64,000 bases of DNA from Bacteroides sp. (GCF_028690125.1 NZ_JAQVBV010000002.1:248001-312000), one strand, 5' to 3'. Counted from the first letter of the stretch, positions 25,270-34,409 are shown. The notes: a model not told the origin generated them from the letters alone. Translations and numbers: made by a program.

Positions 25270-27459
25270 ATGTCCAAAATGAGATTTTTCGCTTTACAAG
25301 AACTTTCTAATCGAAAAGTTCTGGAAGTAACTGCCCCTTCCAACAAACTCTCTGATTATTATGGTAGCCATGTGTTCGATCGCAAGAAGATGCAAGAGTA
25401 TCTTCCGAAAGAAGCCTACAGAGCGGTAATCGATGCCATGGAAAAAAGCACCCCCATAAGCCGGGAAGTAGCAGACCTGATTGCCAATGGCATGAAGAGT
25501 TGGGCTAAATCACTCAATGTGACTCATTACACGCACTGGTTCCAACCCCTGACAGATGGTACAGCCGAAAAGCACGATGGCTTCATTGAGTTCAGTGAAG
25601 AAGGTGGTGTTATTGAACGTTTTTCGGGCAAACTGCTTATACAGCAAGAACCGGATGCTTCTTCTTTTCCGAATGGTGGTATCCGCAACACCTTCGAAGC
25701 CCGTGGATATACAGCATGGGATGTTTCCTCTCCTGCATTTGTAGTAGACACGACTCTTTGTATCCCGACTATTTTTATTTCTTATACAGGCGAAGCACTC
25801 GACTACAAAACTCCTTTGCTAAAAGCTCTCGCAGCAGTAGACAAAGCAGCTACAGAAGTTTGCCAATTATTTGACAAAAACATAACGCGTGTATATACAA
25901 ATCTGGGATGGGAACAGGAGTATTTTCTCGTGGACTCTTCTTTATATAATGCACGCCCCGATCTTTGCCTGACCGGAAGAACATTGATGGGACATTCGTC
26001 AGCTAAAGACCAACAGTTGGAAGATCATTATTTCGGTTCAATTCCTCCCCGCGTCACTGCTTTTATGAAGGAGCTTGAAATAGAATGTCACAAACTGGGA
26101 ATACCTGCAAAAACCCGTCACAACGAAGTAGCCCCGAATCAATTTGAGTTGGCTCCTATCTTCGAAAACTGTAACTTAGCAAACGATCATAACCAACTTG
26201 TTATGGACTTGATGAAACGTATCGCCCGCAAACATCATTTCAATGTATTGCTGCACGAAAAGCCATACAGCGGTGTGAACGGTTCCGGCAAACATAATAA
26301 CTGGTCACTTTGTACCGACACAGGCATCAACTTGTTTGCTCCAGGCAAGAATCCGAAAGGAAATATGTTATTCCTCACGTTCCTGGTAAACGCGCTGATG
26401 ATGGTATATAAGAATCAAGATCTACTACGTGCGTCTATCATGAGCGCCAATAATAGTTATCGTTTGGGTGCTAACGAAGCTCCTCCGGCTATCCTCTCAT
26501 GCTTCTTGGGAAAACAACTTTCAGCTACCTTAGACGAAATAGTCCGCCAAGTAGGAAATGACAAAATGACCCCGGAAGAGAAAACGACATTAAAACTAGG
26601 CATTGGGCGTATACCTGAAATTCTACTCGACACCACCGATCGTAACCGTACCTCTCCTTTCGCCTTTACCGGAAACCGCTTCGAATTCCGTGCGGCAGGC
26701 TCTTCTTCAAACTGCGCCGCCTCGATGATCGCCATCAATGCGGCTATGGCAAATCAGTTGAATGAATTTCGTGCTTCAGTAGAGAAATTAATGGAAGAAG
26801 GAGTAGGCAAAGATGAAGCAATCTTCCGTTTGCTAAAAGAAACAATTATCGCTTCCGAGCCTATTCGCTTTGAAGGTGACGGCTATTCGGAAGAATGGAG
26901 ACAGGAAGCCGCCCGTCGGGGACTGACCAATATCTGCCACGTACCCGAAGCTCTGATGCACTATGTAGATAATCAATCCAAAGCCGTTCTCATCGGTGAA
27001 CGTATCTTCAATGAAACGGAATTAAATTGCCGTCTGGAAGTAGAATTGGAGAAATATACAATGAAAGTACAGATAGAGGGACGTGTACTTGGTGACCTTG
27101 CCATCAACCACATCGTTCCGACAGCCGTCACCTACCAAAATCGCCTGTTAGAGAATCTTAGAGGACTGAAAGAAATCTTCTCTCCTGAAGAATATGAAGT
27201 ATTAAGTGCCGACCGCAAAGAATTGATCCGTGAAATCTCCCACCGTGTTACTGCCATTAAAGTATTGGTACATGATATGACTGAAGCACGAAAAGTTGCC
27301 AACCATAAAGAGAACTACAAGGAAAAAGCATTTGAATATGAAGAAAAGGTACGTCCGTACCTCGACAAAATTCGCGATCACATCGACCATCTCGAAATGG
27401 AAGTGGATGATGAAATATGGCCTCTACCTAAGTATAGGGAACTTCTGTTCACTAAATAA
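25270..27459 (+). CDS. glnN: glutamine synthetase type III
   Basis: ATP-dependent glutamine synthesis from glutamate and ammonia; the GSIII class forms large dodecamers. From ATG 25270 the protein is 729 residues, the usual length of Bacteroides GlnN. Signature stretches: NLGWEQEYFLVDSSLY (metal-binding Glu residues), ETRHNEVAPNQFELAPIFE-like text (KTRHNEVAPNQFELAP), HEKPYSGVNGSGKHNNWSL, the ATP-site run NRTSPFAFTGNRFEFRA and the GSIII-specific C-terminal extension rich in Glu/Lys helices (~residues 590-729). It is monocistronic, with its own promoter and terminator. Regulation may involve the GGGGTA boxes just upstream. Confidence 0.97.
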   Translation: MSKMRFFALQELSNRKVLEVTAPSNKLSDYYGSHVFDRKKMQEYLPKEAYRAVIDAMEKSTPISREVADLIANGMKSWAKSLNVTHYTHWFQPLTDGTAEKHDGFIEFSEEGGVIERFSGKLLIQQEPDASSFPNGGIRNTFEARGYTAWDVSSPAFVVDTTLCIPTIFISYTGEALDYKTPLLKALAAVDKAATEVCQLFDKNITRVYTNLGWEQEYFLVDSSLYNARPDLCLTGRTLMGHSSAKDQQLEDHYFGSIPPRVTAFMKELEIECHKLGIPAKTRHNEVAPNQFELAPIFENCNLANDHNQLVMDLMKRIARKHHFNVLLHEKPYSGVNGSGKHNNWSLCTDTGINLFAPGKNPKGNMLFLTFLVNALMMVYKNQDLLRASIMSANNSYRLGANEAPPAILSCFLGKQLSATLDEIVRQVGNDKMTPEEKTTLKLGIGRIPEILLDTTDRNRTSPFAFTGNRFEFRAAGSSSNCAASMIAINAAMANQLNEFRASVEKLMEEGVGKDEAIFRLLKETIIASEPIRFEGDGYSEEWRQEAARRGLTNICHVPEALMHYVDNQSKAVLIGERIFNETELNCRLEVELEKYTMKVQIEGRVLGDLAINHIVPTAVTYQNRLLENLRGLKEIFSPEEYEVLSADRKELIREISHRVTAIKVLVHDMTEARKVANHKENYKEKAFEYEEKVRPYLDKIRDHIDHLEMEVDDEIWPLPKYRELLFTK

Positions 27460-27480
27460 GTAAACAAGAAAGAACAAAAT

Positions 27481-27519
27481 AAGATTGCACGAAAGAGGGT
27501 TCTTTTGTGCAATCTTTTT
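27481..27519 (+). terminator. Rho-independent terminator of glnN
   Basis: A 10-bp perfect outer stem (27481-27490 with 27507-27516) with further A/U pairing inside and a U tract after it, 21 bp past the glnN stop. Confidence 0.9.
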
Positions 27520-27551
27520 ATAGATTCGTTCATTTTCTCATTTTTTCTTTC

Positions 27552-27559
27552 TACTTTTG
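27552..27559 (+). promoter_or_regulatory. Bacteroides -7 element of the Crp/Fnr gene, TACTTTTG
   Basis: Exact -7 match, 28 bp before the ATG at 27588. Confidence 0.6.
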
Positions 27560-27587
27560 TGCTGTATAACACAGTTTTGTAGCACCA

Positions 27588-28289
27588 ATGGTAAAAATAA
27601 ACATATCAGACATCAATATTTCGGATCCTTTGTCCGATTTGTTAGCTCCTTTGAATAATGAGCAGAAGGAGTTTCTGATGAACAATTACATAATACAGAC
27701 CTACAAAAAAAACGAAACCATCTATTGCGAAGGAGAAGCACCCACCCACTTGATGTGTCTCATTAGTGGTAAAGTCAAAATCTATAAGGATGGTGTAGGA
27801 GGTAGAAGCCAGATCATTCGCATGATCAAACCGAGAGAGTATTTTGCCTACCGCGCTTACTTCGCCAAAGAAGACTTCGTAACTGCCGCAGCTGCTTTCG
27901 AGCCTTCAATTATCTGTCTGATCCCCATGAGTGCCATTACTACTTTAGTCTCCCAGAACAACGATCTGGCAATGTTCTTTATTCGCCAACTTTCTATTGA
28001 TTTAGGTATTGCGGATGAACGTACGGTCAATCTGACTCAAAAGCATATTCGCGGACGACTTGCAGAATCTCTGCTCTTCCTGAAAGAAAGTTATGGTTTG
28101 GAAGAAGACGGTTCTACTTTAAGTATTTATCTTTCACGTGAAGACCTTGCAAATCTGTCCAACATGACTACATCAAATGCCATCCGTACCCTTTCTCAAT
28201 TTGCTACGGAACGACTGATCACCATTGACGGAAGGAAAGTCAAGATCATTGAAGAGGAAAAACTCAAGAAAATAAGTAAGATTGGATAA
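27588..28289 (+). CDS. Crp/Fnr family transcriptional regulator
   Basis: A 233-residue regulator. A cyclic-nucleotide-binding beta-roll spans ~residues 20-140 (KNETIYCEGEAPTHLMCLISGKVKIY). The dimerisation helix (~140-165) is followed by a winged helix with LSREDLANLSNMTTSNAIRTLSQFATERLI as the HTH. The cAMP-contact phrase RSAR is absent and there are no Fnr-type iron-sulfur Cys, so the effector is unknown. It starts ~130 bp after glnN, the nitrogen assimilation gene, and precedes a 1.2-kb repeat-rich gap. A link to either is possible but untested. Confidence 0.92.
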   Translation: MVKINISDINISDPLSDLLAPLNNEQKEFLMNNYIIQTYKKNETIYCEGEAPTHLMCLISGKVKIYKDGVGGRSQIIRMIKPREYFAYRAYFAKEDFVTAAAAFEPSIICLIPMSAITTLVSQNNDLAMFFIRQLSIDLGIADERTVNLTQKHIRGRLAESLLFLKESYGLEEDGSTLSIYLSREDLANLSNMTTSNAIRTLSQFATERLITIDGRKVKIIEEEKLKKISKIG

Positions 28290-28515
28290 TATATTTTTTT
28301 CTCGGCCCTACTTACTTTAAACAGTGCTTATATACAGGAAATATTATCGTAGATATTAATATTAAACGTGGTAACAAAAAAGCTTTTAAAAAGCTATTTT
28401 GATGACTACTATCCTATTCCTTTGTACATTCGCAACCCACCACATCAACAATAGTTCATCTGCACCGTTTTGAATCAACCGAAACATACTACACAATAAA
28501 AGATTTGCAGCAGTT

Positions 28516-29010
28516 TTGCTCTCACGCCCTCACTCTATACTTGTATCCGCCTATTGATCGGCATTTCAGCAGTGAGAGCAACTGTTAGGGCAGAGTGAGA
28601 GCAACCATTTGCCCTCACTCAAGACAAATAGAGGAAACGATTAGCATATCTGACATTAAAGTCAGCTTCCTATTAATAAGATCATACACCATTAAAACAC
28701 TAATAACTAATTAAATACAAATGTCTACTATTGTTAGCTTATTTATTCACAGCCGTAAGCCTATTTGTTTACTATCGTAAGCCAATAAGCTCACAATTGT
28801 GAGCTATTAATAAATAAAGTAGACTAACAGAAAGAACATAAAGGGTTATCAATAAAAGTATCCTTGTTTAAAGCAAAACTTACCTAAGATTGTCGATACG
28901 TTTACAGTGAGAGCAAACGGTTGCTCTCACTCATCTCTAACACTTGCTCCACCTACTTAAAAATCTAATAAACAAGCAGATACAAGCAAAAAGTGAGAGC
29001 GTGATAGCAA
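28516..29010. repeat. GTGAGAGCAA repeat cluster
   Basis: Exact 10-mers: TTGCTCTCAC at 28516-28525 and 28921-28930; GTGAGAGCAA at 28572-28581, 28595-28604 and 28907-28916. The copies at 28907 and 28921 form a perfect hairpin with a 4-nt loop. A degenerate tandem pair lies at 28993-29010 (GTGAGAGC, GTGATAGCAA). GCCCTCACTC occurs at 28526-28535 and 28611-28620. Confidence 0.85.
28754..28805. repeat. CGTAAGCC direct repeats and an 18-bp palindrome
   Basis: CGTAAGCC occurs at 28754-28761 and 28776-28783. The perfect palindrome AGCTCACAATTGTGAGCT follows at 28788-28805. Both are operator-like and not part of any gene. Confidence 0.7.
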
Positions 29011-29307
29011 ATAGCGGATCAAATTAATTTTCACGATCGTATTTCGGTCATTGCCGAAGCAGTTAGACTCATTGCTATACTGATATGAATCATTTTTGGG
29101 GCTGAATACGTGCCATTTCCCTTTACAACAACCTTTTTCTCATGCAACGATTATTTCCGTGTTAAAAATTAAGCCTGAGAAGGAAATAAATCGAAGGATA
29201 TGGAAAGAGGAAGCTAAGTTTGCGGTGATTACCACATAAATGTTAATTGGATGTTTAACAAACGATCAAACTGATAACCATATATATCAAAATCTAATAA
29301 GAAAAAA

Positions 29308-29342
29308 GTGACAATAGATTTAATATTCAAATCTATTGTCAC
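29308..29342. repeat. perfect inverted repeat, 14-bp arms
   Basis: Arms 29308-29321 (GTGACAATAGATTT) and 29329-29342 are perfectly complementary around a 7-nt loop. Related short copies follow: GTGACAATA at 29412-29420 and TATTATCACTT at 29345-29355 and 29358-29368. It lies 150 bp downstream of the trxB stop and has no U tract on either strand. Confidence 0.75.
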
Positions 29343-29493
29343 CTTATTATCACTTCCTATTATCACTTGTACTATTTTGGAAATAAACTTATTAACCTCT
29401 AAAAGTGACAAGTGACAATAAAATAGATCTTTTTAAGCACTGAGTATAAATTAAATTATCCTCTCAATGTGATCGATCATCTTGGGATATATC

Positions 29494-30441
29494 TTAAATA
29501 AATCCTTTTTCCGAAAGATAACGTTCTGCCTCAATAGCAGCTTTACAACCACTTCCTGCAGCTGTAATAGCCTGACGATAATGTGGATCGGCTACATCTC
29601 CTGCAGCAAACACTCCCGGAACTTTTGTACGAGGGCTATTACCATCAGTGATAATATATCCTACCTCATCCGTATCAATGTAATCCTTGAATATATCAGA
29701 GTTCGGATTATGACCAATAGCAAGAAAGAAACCATCAATAGGCAAACTATAACGTTCTTCATCAGGTTCTCCCCAACGTTTCACGAGATTTACACCTTCC
29801 ACCCCGTTTTCACCATACAATCCGACAGCATTGTGTTCGAAAAGCACTTCTATTTTATCATGCTTCATCACACGTTCCTGCATAATCTTTGAGGCACGCA
29901 GATAAGATTTACGAACAATCAGATATACTTTTGATGCCAGACCTGCCAAGTAAATAGCTTCCTCACAAGCAGTATCACCACCACCTACCACAGCAACGAC
30001 TTTCTTACGATAAAAAAAACCGTCGCAAGTAGCACAGGCACTTACACCCATACCAGCATATTTCTTTTCATCCTCCAGGCCGAGATACTTGGCTGTAGCT
30101 CCGGTAGAAATAATCAAACTCTCTGTTTCAATGACTTTTTCTCCGTCAATGGTTATTTTGTAGGGAGCTTTACTTAAATCGGATGCCGTAGCTATTCCAA
30201 AACGGATATCTGTTCCAAAGCGGGAAGCTTGGTTACGTAAATCCTCCATCAACTGTGGGCCACTAATTCCTTCGGGATATCCCGGAAAGTTCTCAACATC
30301 TGTTGTTGTAGTCAGTTGCCCCCCTGGCTGCAATCCCTCATAGAGTACAGGGCACAAATTAGCACGACCTGCATAAATAGCTGCCGTATATCCGGCAGGT
30401 CCTGACCCGATAATCAAGCACTTTACTTTTTCTGTTTCCAT
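29494..30441 (-). CDS. trxB: thioredoxin reductase
   Basis: A 315-residue flavoprotein passing electrons from NADPH to thioredoxin. The N-terminal FAD-binding motif GSGPAGYTAAIYA is at ~12-24. The redox-active CATC is at residues 136-139, inside the NADPH domain, whose GGGDTACEEA motif follows. The C-terminal FAD contact is TKVPGVFAAGDVADP. The length is standard for the low-molecular-weight bacterial enzyme. It is last in a tight ftsK-lolA-trxB block, starting 13 bp after the lolA stop. Confidence 0.97.
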   Translation of the reverse strand: METEKVKCLIIGSGPAGYTAAIYAGRANLCPVLYEGLQPGGQLTTTTDVENFPGYPEGISGPQLMEDLRNQASRFGTDIRFGIATASDLSKAPYKITIDGEKVIETESLIISTGATAKYLGLEDEKKYAGMGVSACATCDGFFYRKKVVAVVGGGDTACEEAIYLAGLASKVYLIVRKSYLRASKIMQERVMKHDKIEVLFEHNAVGLYGENGVEGVNLVKRWGEPDEERYSLPIDGFFLAIGHNPNSDIFKDYIDTDEVGYIITDGNSPRTKVPGVFAAGDVADPHYRQAITAAGSGCKAAIEAERYLSEKGFI

Positions 30442-30454
30442 CTTCTTATTTCTT

Positions 30455-31096
30455 TTATCTTAAATCTATTATTTCTGCATTCGGATATTGTTTCCGGTCG
30501 AAAGCAAAATCCGCATCAGGATAGTTCAATCCGGTTTTATATCCGGTAATCGTGATTTCACTACGATTCTTGCCACCACGCTGTTGAAGCAATATGAAAA
30601 TGGGCTGATAAGTATCCGGAGAAACATAAAGGATAATAGACGCTAAATCCTGTTTCCGGTTTGTTGCCGTCAGAATCACTTCCTCCACAGATTTTCCGCC
30701 AAAACTCTTAACAGAACCCAGCTTATATGAAAAACCCTTTTGATACAGATACAACAAAGTATAAGGATTGATAGATTGTAACTCTTCCTGCGTCGGAGTA
30801 GTTATGTTCACTTCTTCGCTACTTTCCAGATAACTCCATTGAGTTTTCCCATCAAACCATGTGGCTGCTTCCGGAGTTTTCAGTTGAAACCTCTCTCCTT
30901 TCAAACGGATGACACCACTGGAAGTTCCTGCAAACTGCCCATTATCGTAATATTTCACACTAAACTCAGCCTGTATGCCTCCCGCTTTCCGGAAAGCTTC
31001 GGCAGCCTTGTCTAAAACAGCTTTAGCCTGCGATTGCTGAGCAACCACAGGCCATGACAGTAAAGCTATTAAAACACTAAAAATGTATTTCATCAT
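30455..31096 (-). CDS. lolA: LolA-like outer-membrane lipoprotein carrier
   Basis: A 213-residue periplasmic protein with signal peptide MMKYIFSVLIALLSWPVVA. The mature part is a LolA/LolB-type half barrel: AVLDKAAEAFRKAGGIQAEFSVKYY, GVIRLKGERFQLKTPEAATWFDGKTQWSYL, and alternating strands to the end. It ferries lipoproteins from the inner to the outer membrane; Bacteroides has many lipoproteins, several in this window. The position between ftsK and trxB with 13-19 bp gaps indicates an operon, an arrangement frequent in Bacteroidales. The start could equally be the second Met. Confidence 0.88.
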   Translation of the reverse strand: MMKYIFSVLIALLSWPVVAQQSQAKAVLDKAAEAFRKAGGIQAEFSVKYYDNGQFAGTSSGVIRLKGERFQLKTPEAATWFDGKTQWSYLESSEEVNITTPTQEELQSINPYTLLYLYQKGFSYKLGSVKSFGGKSVEEVILTATNRKQDLASIILYVSPDTYQPIFILLQQRGGKNRSEITITGYKTGLNYPDADFAFDRKQYPNAEIIDLR

Positions 31097-31115
31097 TTGC
31101 TTATATAACAGTCTT

Positions 31116-33608
31116 TTATTGCAAATTGTTCAAACGCATTCCAAGATCATTCTCATCCATACATAGTACGTCACGCGCTTTGCTACCTTGTGTGGGTCCT
31201 ACGATTCCGGCTTTTTCAAGCTGGTCCATTATGCGTCCGGCACGATTATATCCGATTGCAAATTTACGTTGAATTAACGAAGTAGATCCCTGTTGGTGAA
31301 TCACGACCAAGCGGGCAGCATCCTCAAACAATGGGTCAAGACGACCCATATCAATATCGCCCACATCACTCCCACTATCTTCACTGACAAACTCAGGCAA
31401 AAAGAACGGAGTAGGATAACTCTGCTGACGGGAAATGAACTTAGTGATTTCTTCCACTTCCGGAGTATCGATAAAGGCACATTGTACACGCACCGGATCA
31501 GCACCTTGCAAGAAGAGCATATCACCTTTACCTATCAATCGGTTGGCCCCCGGACGGTCGAGAATAGTACGAGAGTCCATCATGGCAGAAACACGGAACG
31601 CAATACGAGCCGGGAAGTTGGCTTTAATCGTACCGGTAATAATGTTCGTTGTCGGTCGCTGTGTGGCGATAATCATATGAATACCTACTGCACGTGCCAA
31701 CTGAGCAATGCGAGCTATAGGAAGTTCGACTTCCTTACCGGCAGTCATAATCAGGTCTCCAAACTCATCGATTACCACTACTATATAAGGCATGAACTTA
31801 TGTCCCTTTTCGGGATTTAAGCGACGGTTGATAAACTTGTCATTATACTCCTTAACATTACGCACATGAGCCATTTTCAACAAGTCATAACGGGTATCCA
31901 TCTCCACACAAACCGAATTCAATGTCTGGACTACTTTTGTCACATCTGTAATAATGGGTTCTCCTCCATCAGGAAGCTTAGCCAGAAAGTGATTTTCAAT
32001 AACCGAATAGATACTAAACTCTACTTTCTTCGGATCGACCAGCACAAATTTCAATTCAGCCGGATGTTTCTTATATAACAAGGAAGTAATGATAGCATTC
32101 AATCCAACAGATTTACCCTGTCCGGTTGCACCTGCCACCAATACGTGCGGCATTTTACAAAGGTCGAACATAAATACTTCGTTGGTGATGGTTTTGCCAA
32201 GTACTATTGGCAAGTCAAATTTAGATTCCTGAAACTTCTTACTTCCGATCACACTCTGCCCGGACACCATCTTCGGATTCTTATTCGGCACTTCAATACC
32301 GATTGTACCCTTCCCCGGTATCGGAGCAATGATACGAATACCGTCAGCAGACAAACTTAATGCAATATCATCCTCCAAACCACGGATTTTAGAGATACGT
32401 ACTCCTTGTTCGGGAGTAATTTCATAGAGAGTAACCGTAGGACCTACCGTTGCCTTAATCGTACTGATTTCAATACCGAAACTACGCAAAGTATTGATAA
32501 TACGATCTTTATTTGCATTCTGTTCATCCATGTCGATAGTTGGATCGTCATTCTCAAAATGCTTCATCAGATCAATAGTTGGGAAACGATAATTTTCCAG
32601 ATCTTTAGTCGGATTATAAGGTTCTAATTCCGGACCTTGATATTCTTCTTCTTCAGGAGCCGATTCCACATTAAATCCCGGTTCGCATTCATTGCCGGAA
32701 TCTTTTGTAGAAGCAATCGTTGTGTTGGAAGCCACCGGTTCGAAAACCATTGTCACTTCATCTTCATTAGTTGTTGGAGAAACAGAAGCCGTTTCCGATT
32801 CTGAACGATAAAGGAAGGAATCATCTTCCGGTTCTTCATCCTTTACTTCAATTGCCGATGTAGGAGGAGTCTGTTTATAAGTCCGTTTCAGATTAAATTC
32901 CACTTCTTGCGGTTGAGAAGTAGTAAATTCCGGCTTTTCTTCTGCCGATGATACCGACGCTTCTTCCTTTTGTTTACGTTTCAGGAAATTTAATGCAAAC
33001 AGTTTACGCAACCAAACAACAGTCCGGGCACTAATATATATAAAGAAACAAATAGCGGTTATCAACAAAAGCATCCAAACACCGGGTACCCCCACTTGAG
33101 AGATCAACCAACGACTCACATTATAGCCGTGCATACCTCCTAAATAAAGGAAGGAATCCTGATAGTGGTCCATAAAAGCAAACCCAAAGAATACAGAAAA
33201 CCAAACCAGCAAGAGGGTACAGCCAATAAACCATTTCCACAAACGAACAATACGTACACGCATCAACTTCAATCCCGCCACTGCCAGAAAGACAAGAATA
33301 AAGAAAGAAGAAACTCCGAAACAGTCATTAATTAAATAACTAGCTAACTGCGCGCCACGCGAACCTGCATAATTTTTCACGTGATTATCGACTACTGCCA
33401 GATCGGCGGGGTTACCGCTATCAATGATGCTCTGGTCAGCCGCACCCGTAAAAAAGAACGAGGAAAAAGCTAAAAGTAAATAAACAGAAAAGATAACCAA
33501 CATCAATCCGATCACAAAATGGATCGTTTCATTCTTAAAATATGCAGCAATCTTGCCAGGAGAAGATGTAGCCTTATCTGCCTCCTTATCTAATTTCTTT
33601 TTTGCCAT
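31116..33608 (-). CDS. ftsK: FtsK/SpoIIIE-type DNA translocase
   Basis: An 830-residue membrane-anchored motor that pumps chromosome ends during division. Four hydrophobic segments lie in residues ~20-215, followed by an acidic/Pro-rich linker (~225-335), the alpha/beta motor with Walker A GATGQGKSVGLN and Walker B YIVVVIDEFGDLIM, and the gamma DNA-recognition winged helix at the end (STSLIQRKFAIGYNRAGRIMDQLE). I chose ATG 33608 (MAKKKLDKEADK): the ATG at 33686 would start upstream of the promoter at 33651-33658. The linker is short compared with E. coli FtsK. Confidence 0.95.
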   Translation of the reverse strand: MAKKKLDKEADKATSSPGKIAAYFKNETIHFVIGLMLVIFSVYLLLAFSSFFFTGAADQSIIDSGNPADLAVVDNHVKNYAGSRGAQLASYLINDCFGVSSFFILVFLAVAGLKLMRVRIVRLWKWFIGCTLLLVWFSVFFGFAFMDHYQDSFLYLGGMHGYNVSRWLISQVGVPGVWMLLLITAICFFIYISARTVVWLRKLFALNFLKRKQKEEASVSSAEEKPEFTTSQPQEVEFNLKRTYKQTPPTSAIEVKDEEPEDDSFLYRSESETASVSPTTNEDEVTMVFEPVASNTTIASTKDSGNECEPGFNVESAPEEEEYQGPELEPYNPTKDLENYRFPTIDLMKHFENDDPTIDMDEQNANKDRIINTLRSFGIEISTIKATVGPTVTLYEITPEQGVRISKIRGLEDDIALSLSADGIRIIAPIPGKGTIGIEVPNKNPKMVSGQSVIGSKKFQESKFDLPIVLGKTITNEVFMFDLCKMPHVLVAGATGQGKSVGLNAIITSLLYKKHPAELKFVLVDPKKVEFSIYSVIENHFLAKLPDGGEPIITDVTKVVQTLNSVCVEMDTRYDLLKMAHVRNVKEYNDKFINRRLNPEKGHKFMPYIVVVIDEFGDLIMTAGKEVELPIARIAQLARAVGIHMIIATQRPTTNIITGTIKANFPARIAFRVSAMMDSRTILDRPGANRLIGKGDMLFLQGADPVRVQCAFIDTPEVEEITKFISRQQSYPTPFFLPEFVSEDSGSDVGDIDMGRLDPLFEDAARLVVIHQQGSTSLIQRKFAIGYNRAGRIMDQLEKAGIVGPTQGSKARDVLCMDENDLGMRLNNLQ

Positions 33609-33650
33609 GAACATTATTCTTTTAATAAATTGCAATCTGAATCTAAGCTG

Positions 33651-33658
33651 CAAAAATA
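33651..33658 (-). promoter_or_regulatory. Bacteroides -7 element of ftsK, TATTTTTG
   Basis: Exact -7 match on the minus strand, 42 bp before ATG 33608. It is divergent from the promoter at 33701-33708; a short GAGCG-cta-CGCTC dyad (33672-33684) lies between the two. Confidence 0.6.
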
Positions 33659-33700
33659 ATAAAAAAATAACGAGCGCTACGCTCATTCAATCCTTTTTCT

Positions 33701-33708
33701 TACCTTTG
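33701..33708 (+). promoter_or_regulatory. Bacteroides -7 element of the DUF5063 gene, TACCTTTG
   Basis: Exact -7 match, 20 bp before the ATG at 33729. Confidence 0.65.
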
Positions 33709-33728
33709 CGTTTCAAATCAAGCTGATT

Positions 33729-34409
33729 ATGGAAAAAGAAAGCCAAACGATATTTGAAAAGAATGTAATTGAATTTGTAACAGTAGCCGCTGAATTTTGT
33801 GGATTCCTTGAACGTGCCGAAAATTTAAAACGTAGTACTTTCGTCGATACGTCACTCAAAATACTGCCCCTGCTCTATCTGAAAGCCTCCATGCTTCCCA
33901 AATGCGAGACTATCGGAGACGAGGCTCTCGAAACATATGTAACTGAAGACATTTATGAAATACTACGTATCAACCTGGCAGGTTTAATGGGCGAAAAAGA
34001 TGATTACTTGGAAGTATTCGTACAGGATATGGCTTATAGCGATCAGCCCATCAAGAAATCCATATCGGAAGATTTGGCAGACATCTACCAGGATATTAAA
34101 GATTTTATCTTTGTCTTCCAACTTGGATTGAATCAAACAATGAACGATTCGTTAGCAATCTGTCAGGAAAACTTTAAAATGCTTTGGGGACAGAAACTAG
34201 TGAATACGCTGCGTGCGCTTCACGATGTGAAATACAACCAGAATGACGAAGAAGACGAGAATAACGAAGAAATAAATAACGAACCAGACAATGACAATTG
34301 TTGTTGTGGAGAAGATGATTGCCATTGCCACGACCATGACGACTGCCATTGTCACAATCATGAACGTCACTGTCATGAAGACAGCCGCGACAAACATGAT
34401 GACGAATAA
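33729..34409 (+). CDS. DUF5063 family protein with His/Cys-rich C-terminal tail
   Basis: A 226-residue cytoplasmic protein. Residues 1-170 are helical and match DUF5063 (FEKNVIEFVTVAAEFCGFLE, ILPLLYLKASMLP, WGQKLVNTLRALHDVKY). After an Asn/Glu/Asp linker, the last ~37 residues contain eight Cys and nine His in degenerate eight-residue units (DDCHCHDH, DDCHCHNH, ERHCHED). Such a tail should bind several metal ions (Zn, Ni or Cu), as storage or as a metallochaperone; this is inferred from composition. It is the first gene of a series with the exonuclease gene, which starts 6 bp after the stop. Confidence 0.8.
   Translation: MEKESQTIFEKNVIEFVTVAAEFCGFLERAENLKRSTFVDTSLKILPLLYLKASMLPKCETIGDEALETYVTEDIYEILRINLAGLMGEKDDYLEVFVQDMAYSDQPIKKSISEDLADIYQDIKDFIFVFQLGLNQTMNDSLAICQENFKMLWGQKLVNTLRALHDVKYNQNDEEDENNEEINNEPDNDNCCCGEDDCHCHDHDDCHCHNHERHCHEDSRDKHDDE

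Larger units (their letters stand above)
28290..29493. other. 1.2-kb gene-free, repeat-rich intergenic region
   Basis: No open frame longer than ~60 codons resembles a protein. The region holds five exact copies of GTGAGAGCAA (either orientation), two copies of GCCCTCACTC, an 18-bp palindrome, two CGTAAGCC repeats, a 14-bp-arm inverted repeat and short TATTATCACTT / GTGACAATA repeats. It separates the Crp/Fnr gene from trxB. It could be a remnant of a mobile element, a cluster of protein-binding sites or a non-coding RNA locus. Confidence 0.6.

Noticed and set aside
28290..29493. CRISPR array in the repeat-rich gap
   Set aside because: The repeats are only 8-14 bp, in both orientations and irregularly spaced, and there are no cas genes.
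34197..34397. Minus-strand hydrophobic ORF opposite the DUF5063 tail
   Set aside because: It is the shadow of the His/Cys/Asp-rich repeat (antisense gives Val/Met/Ile runs) and has no promoter or start context.
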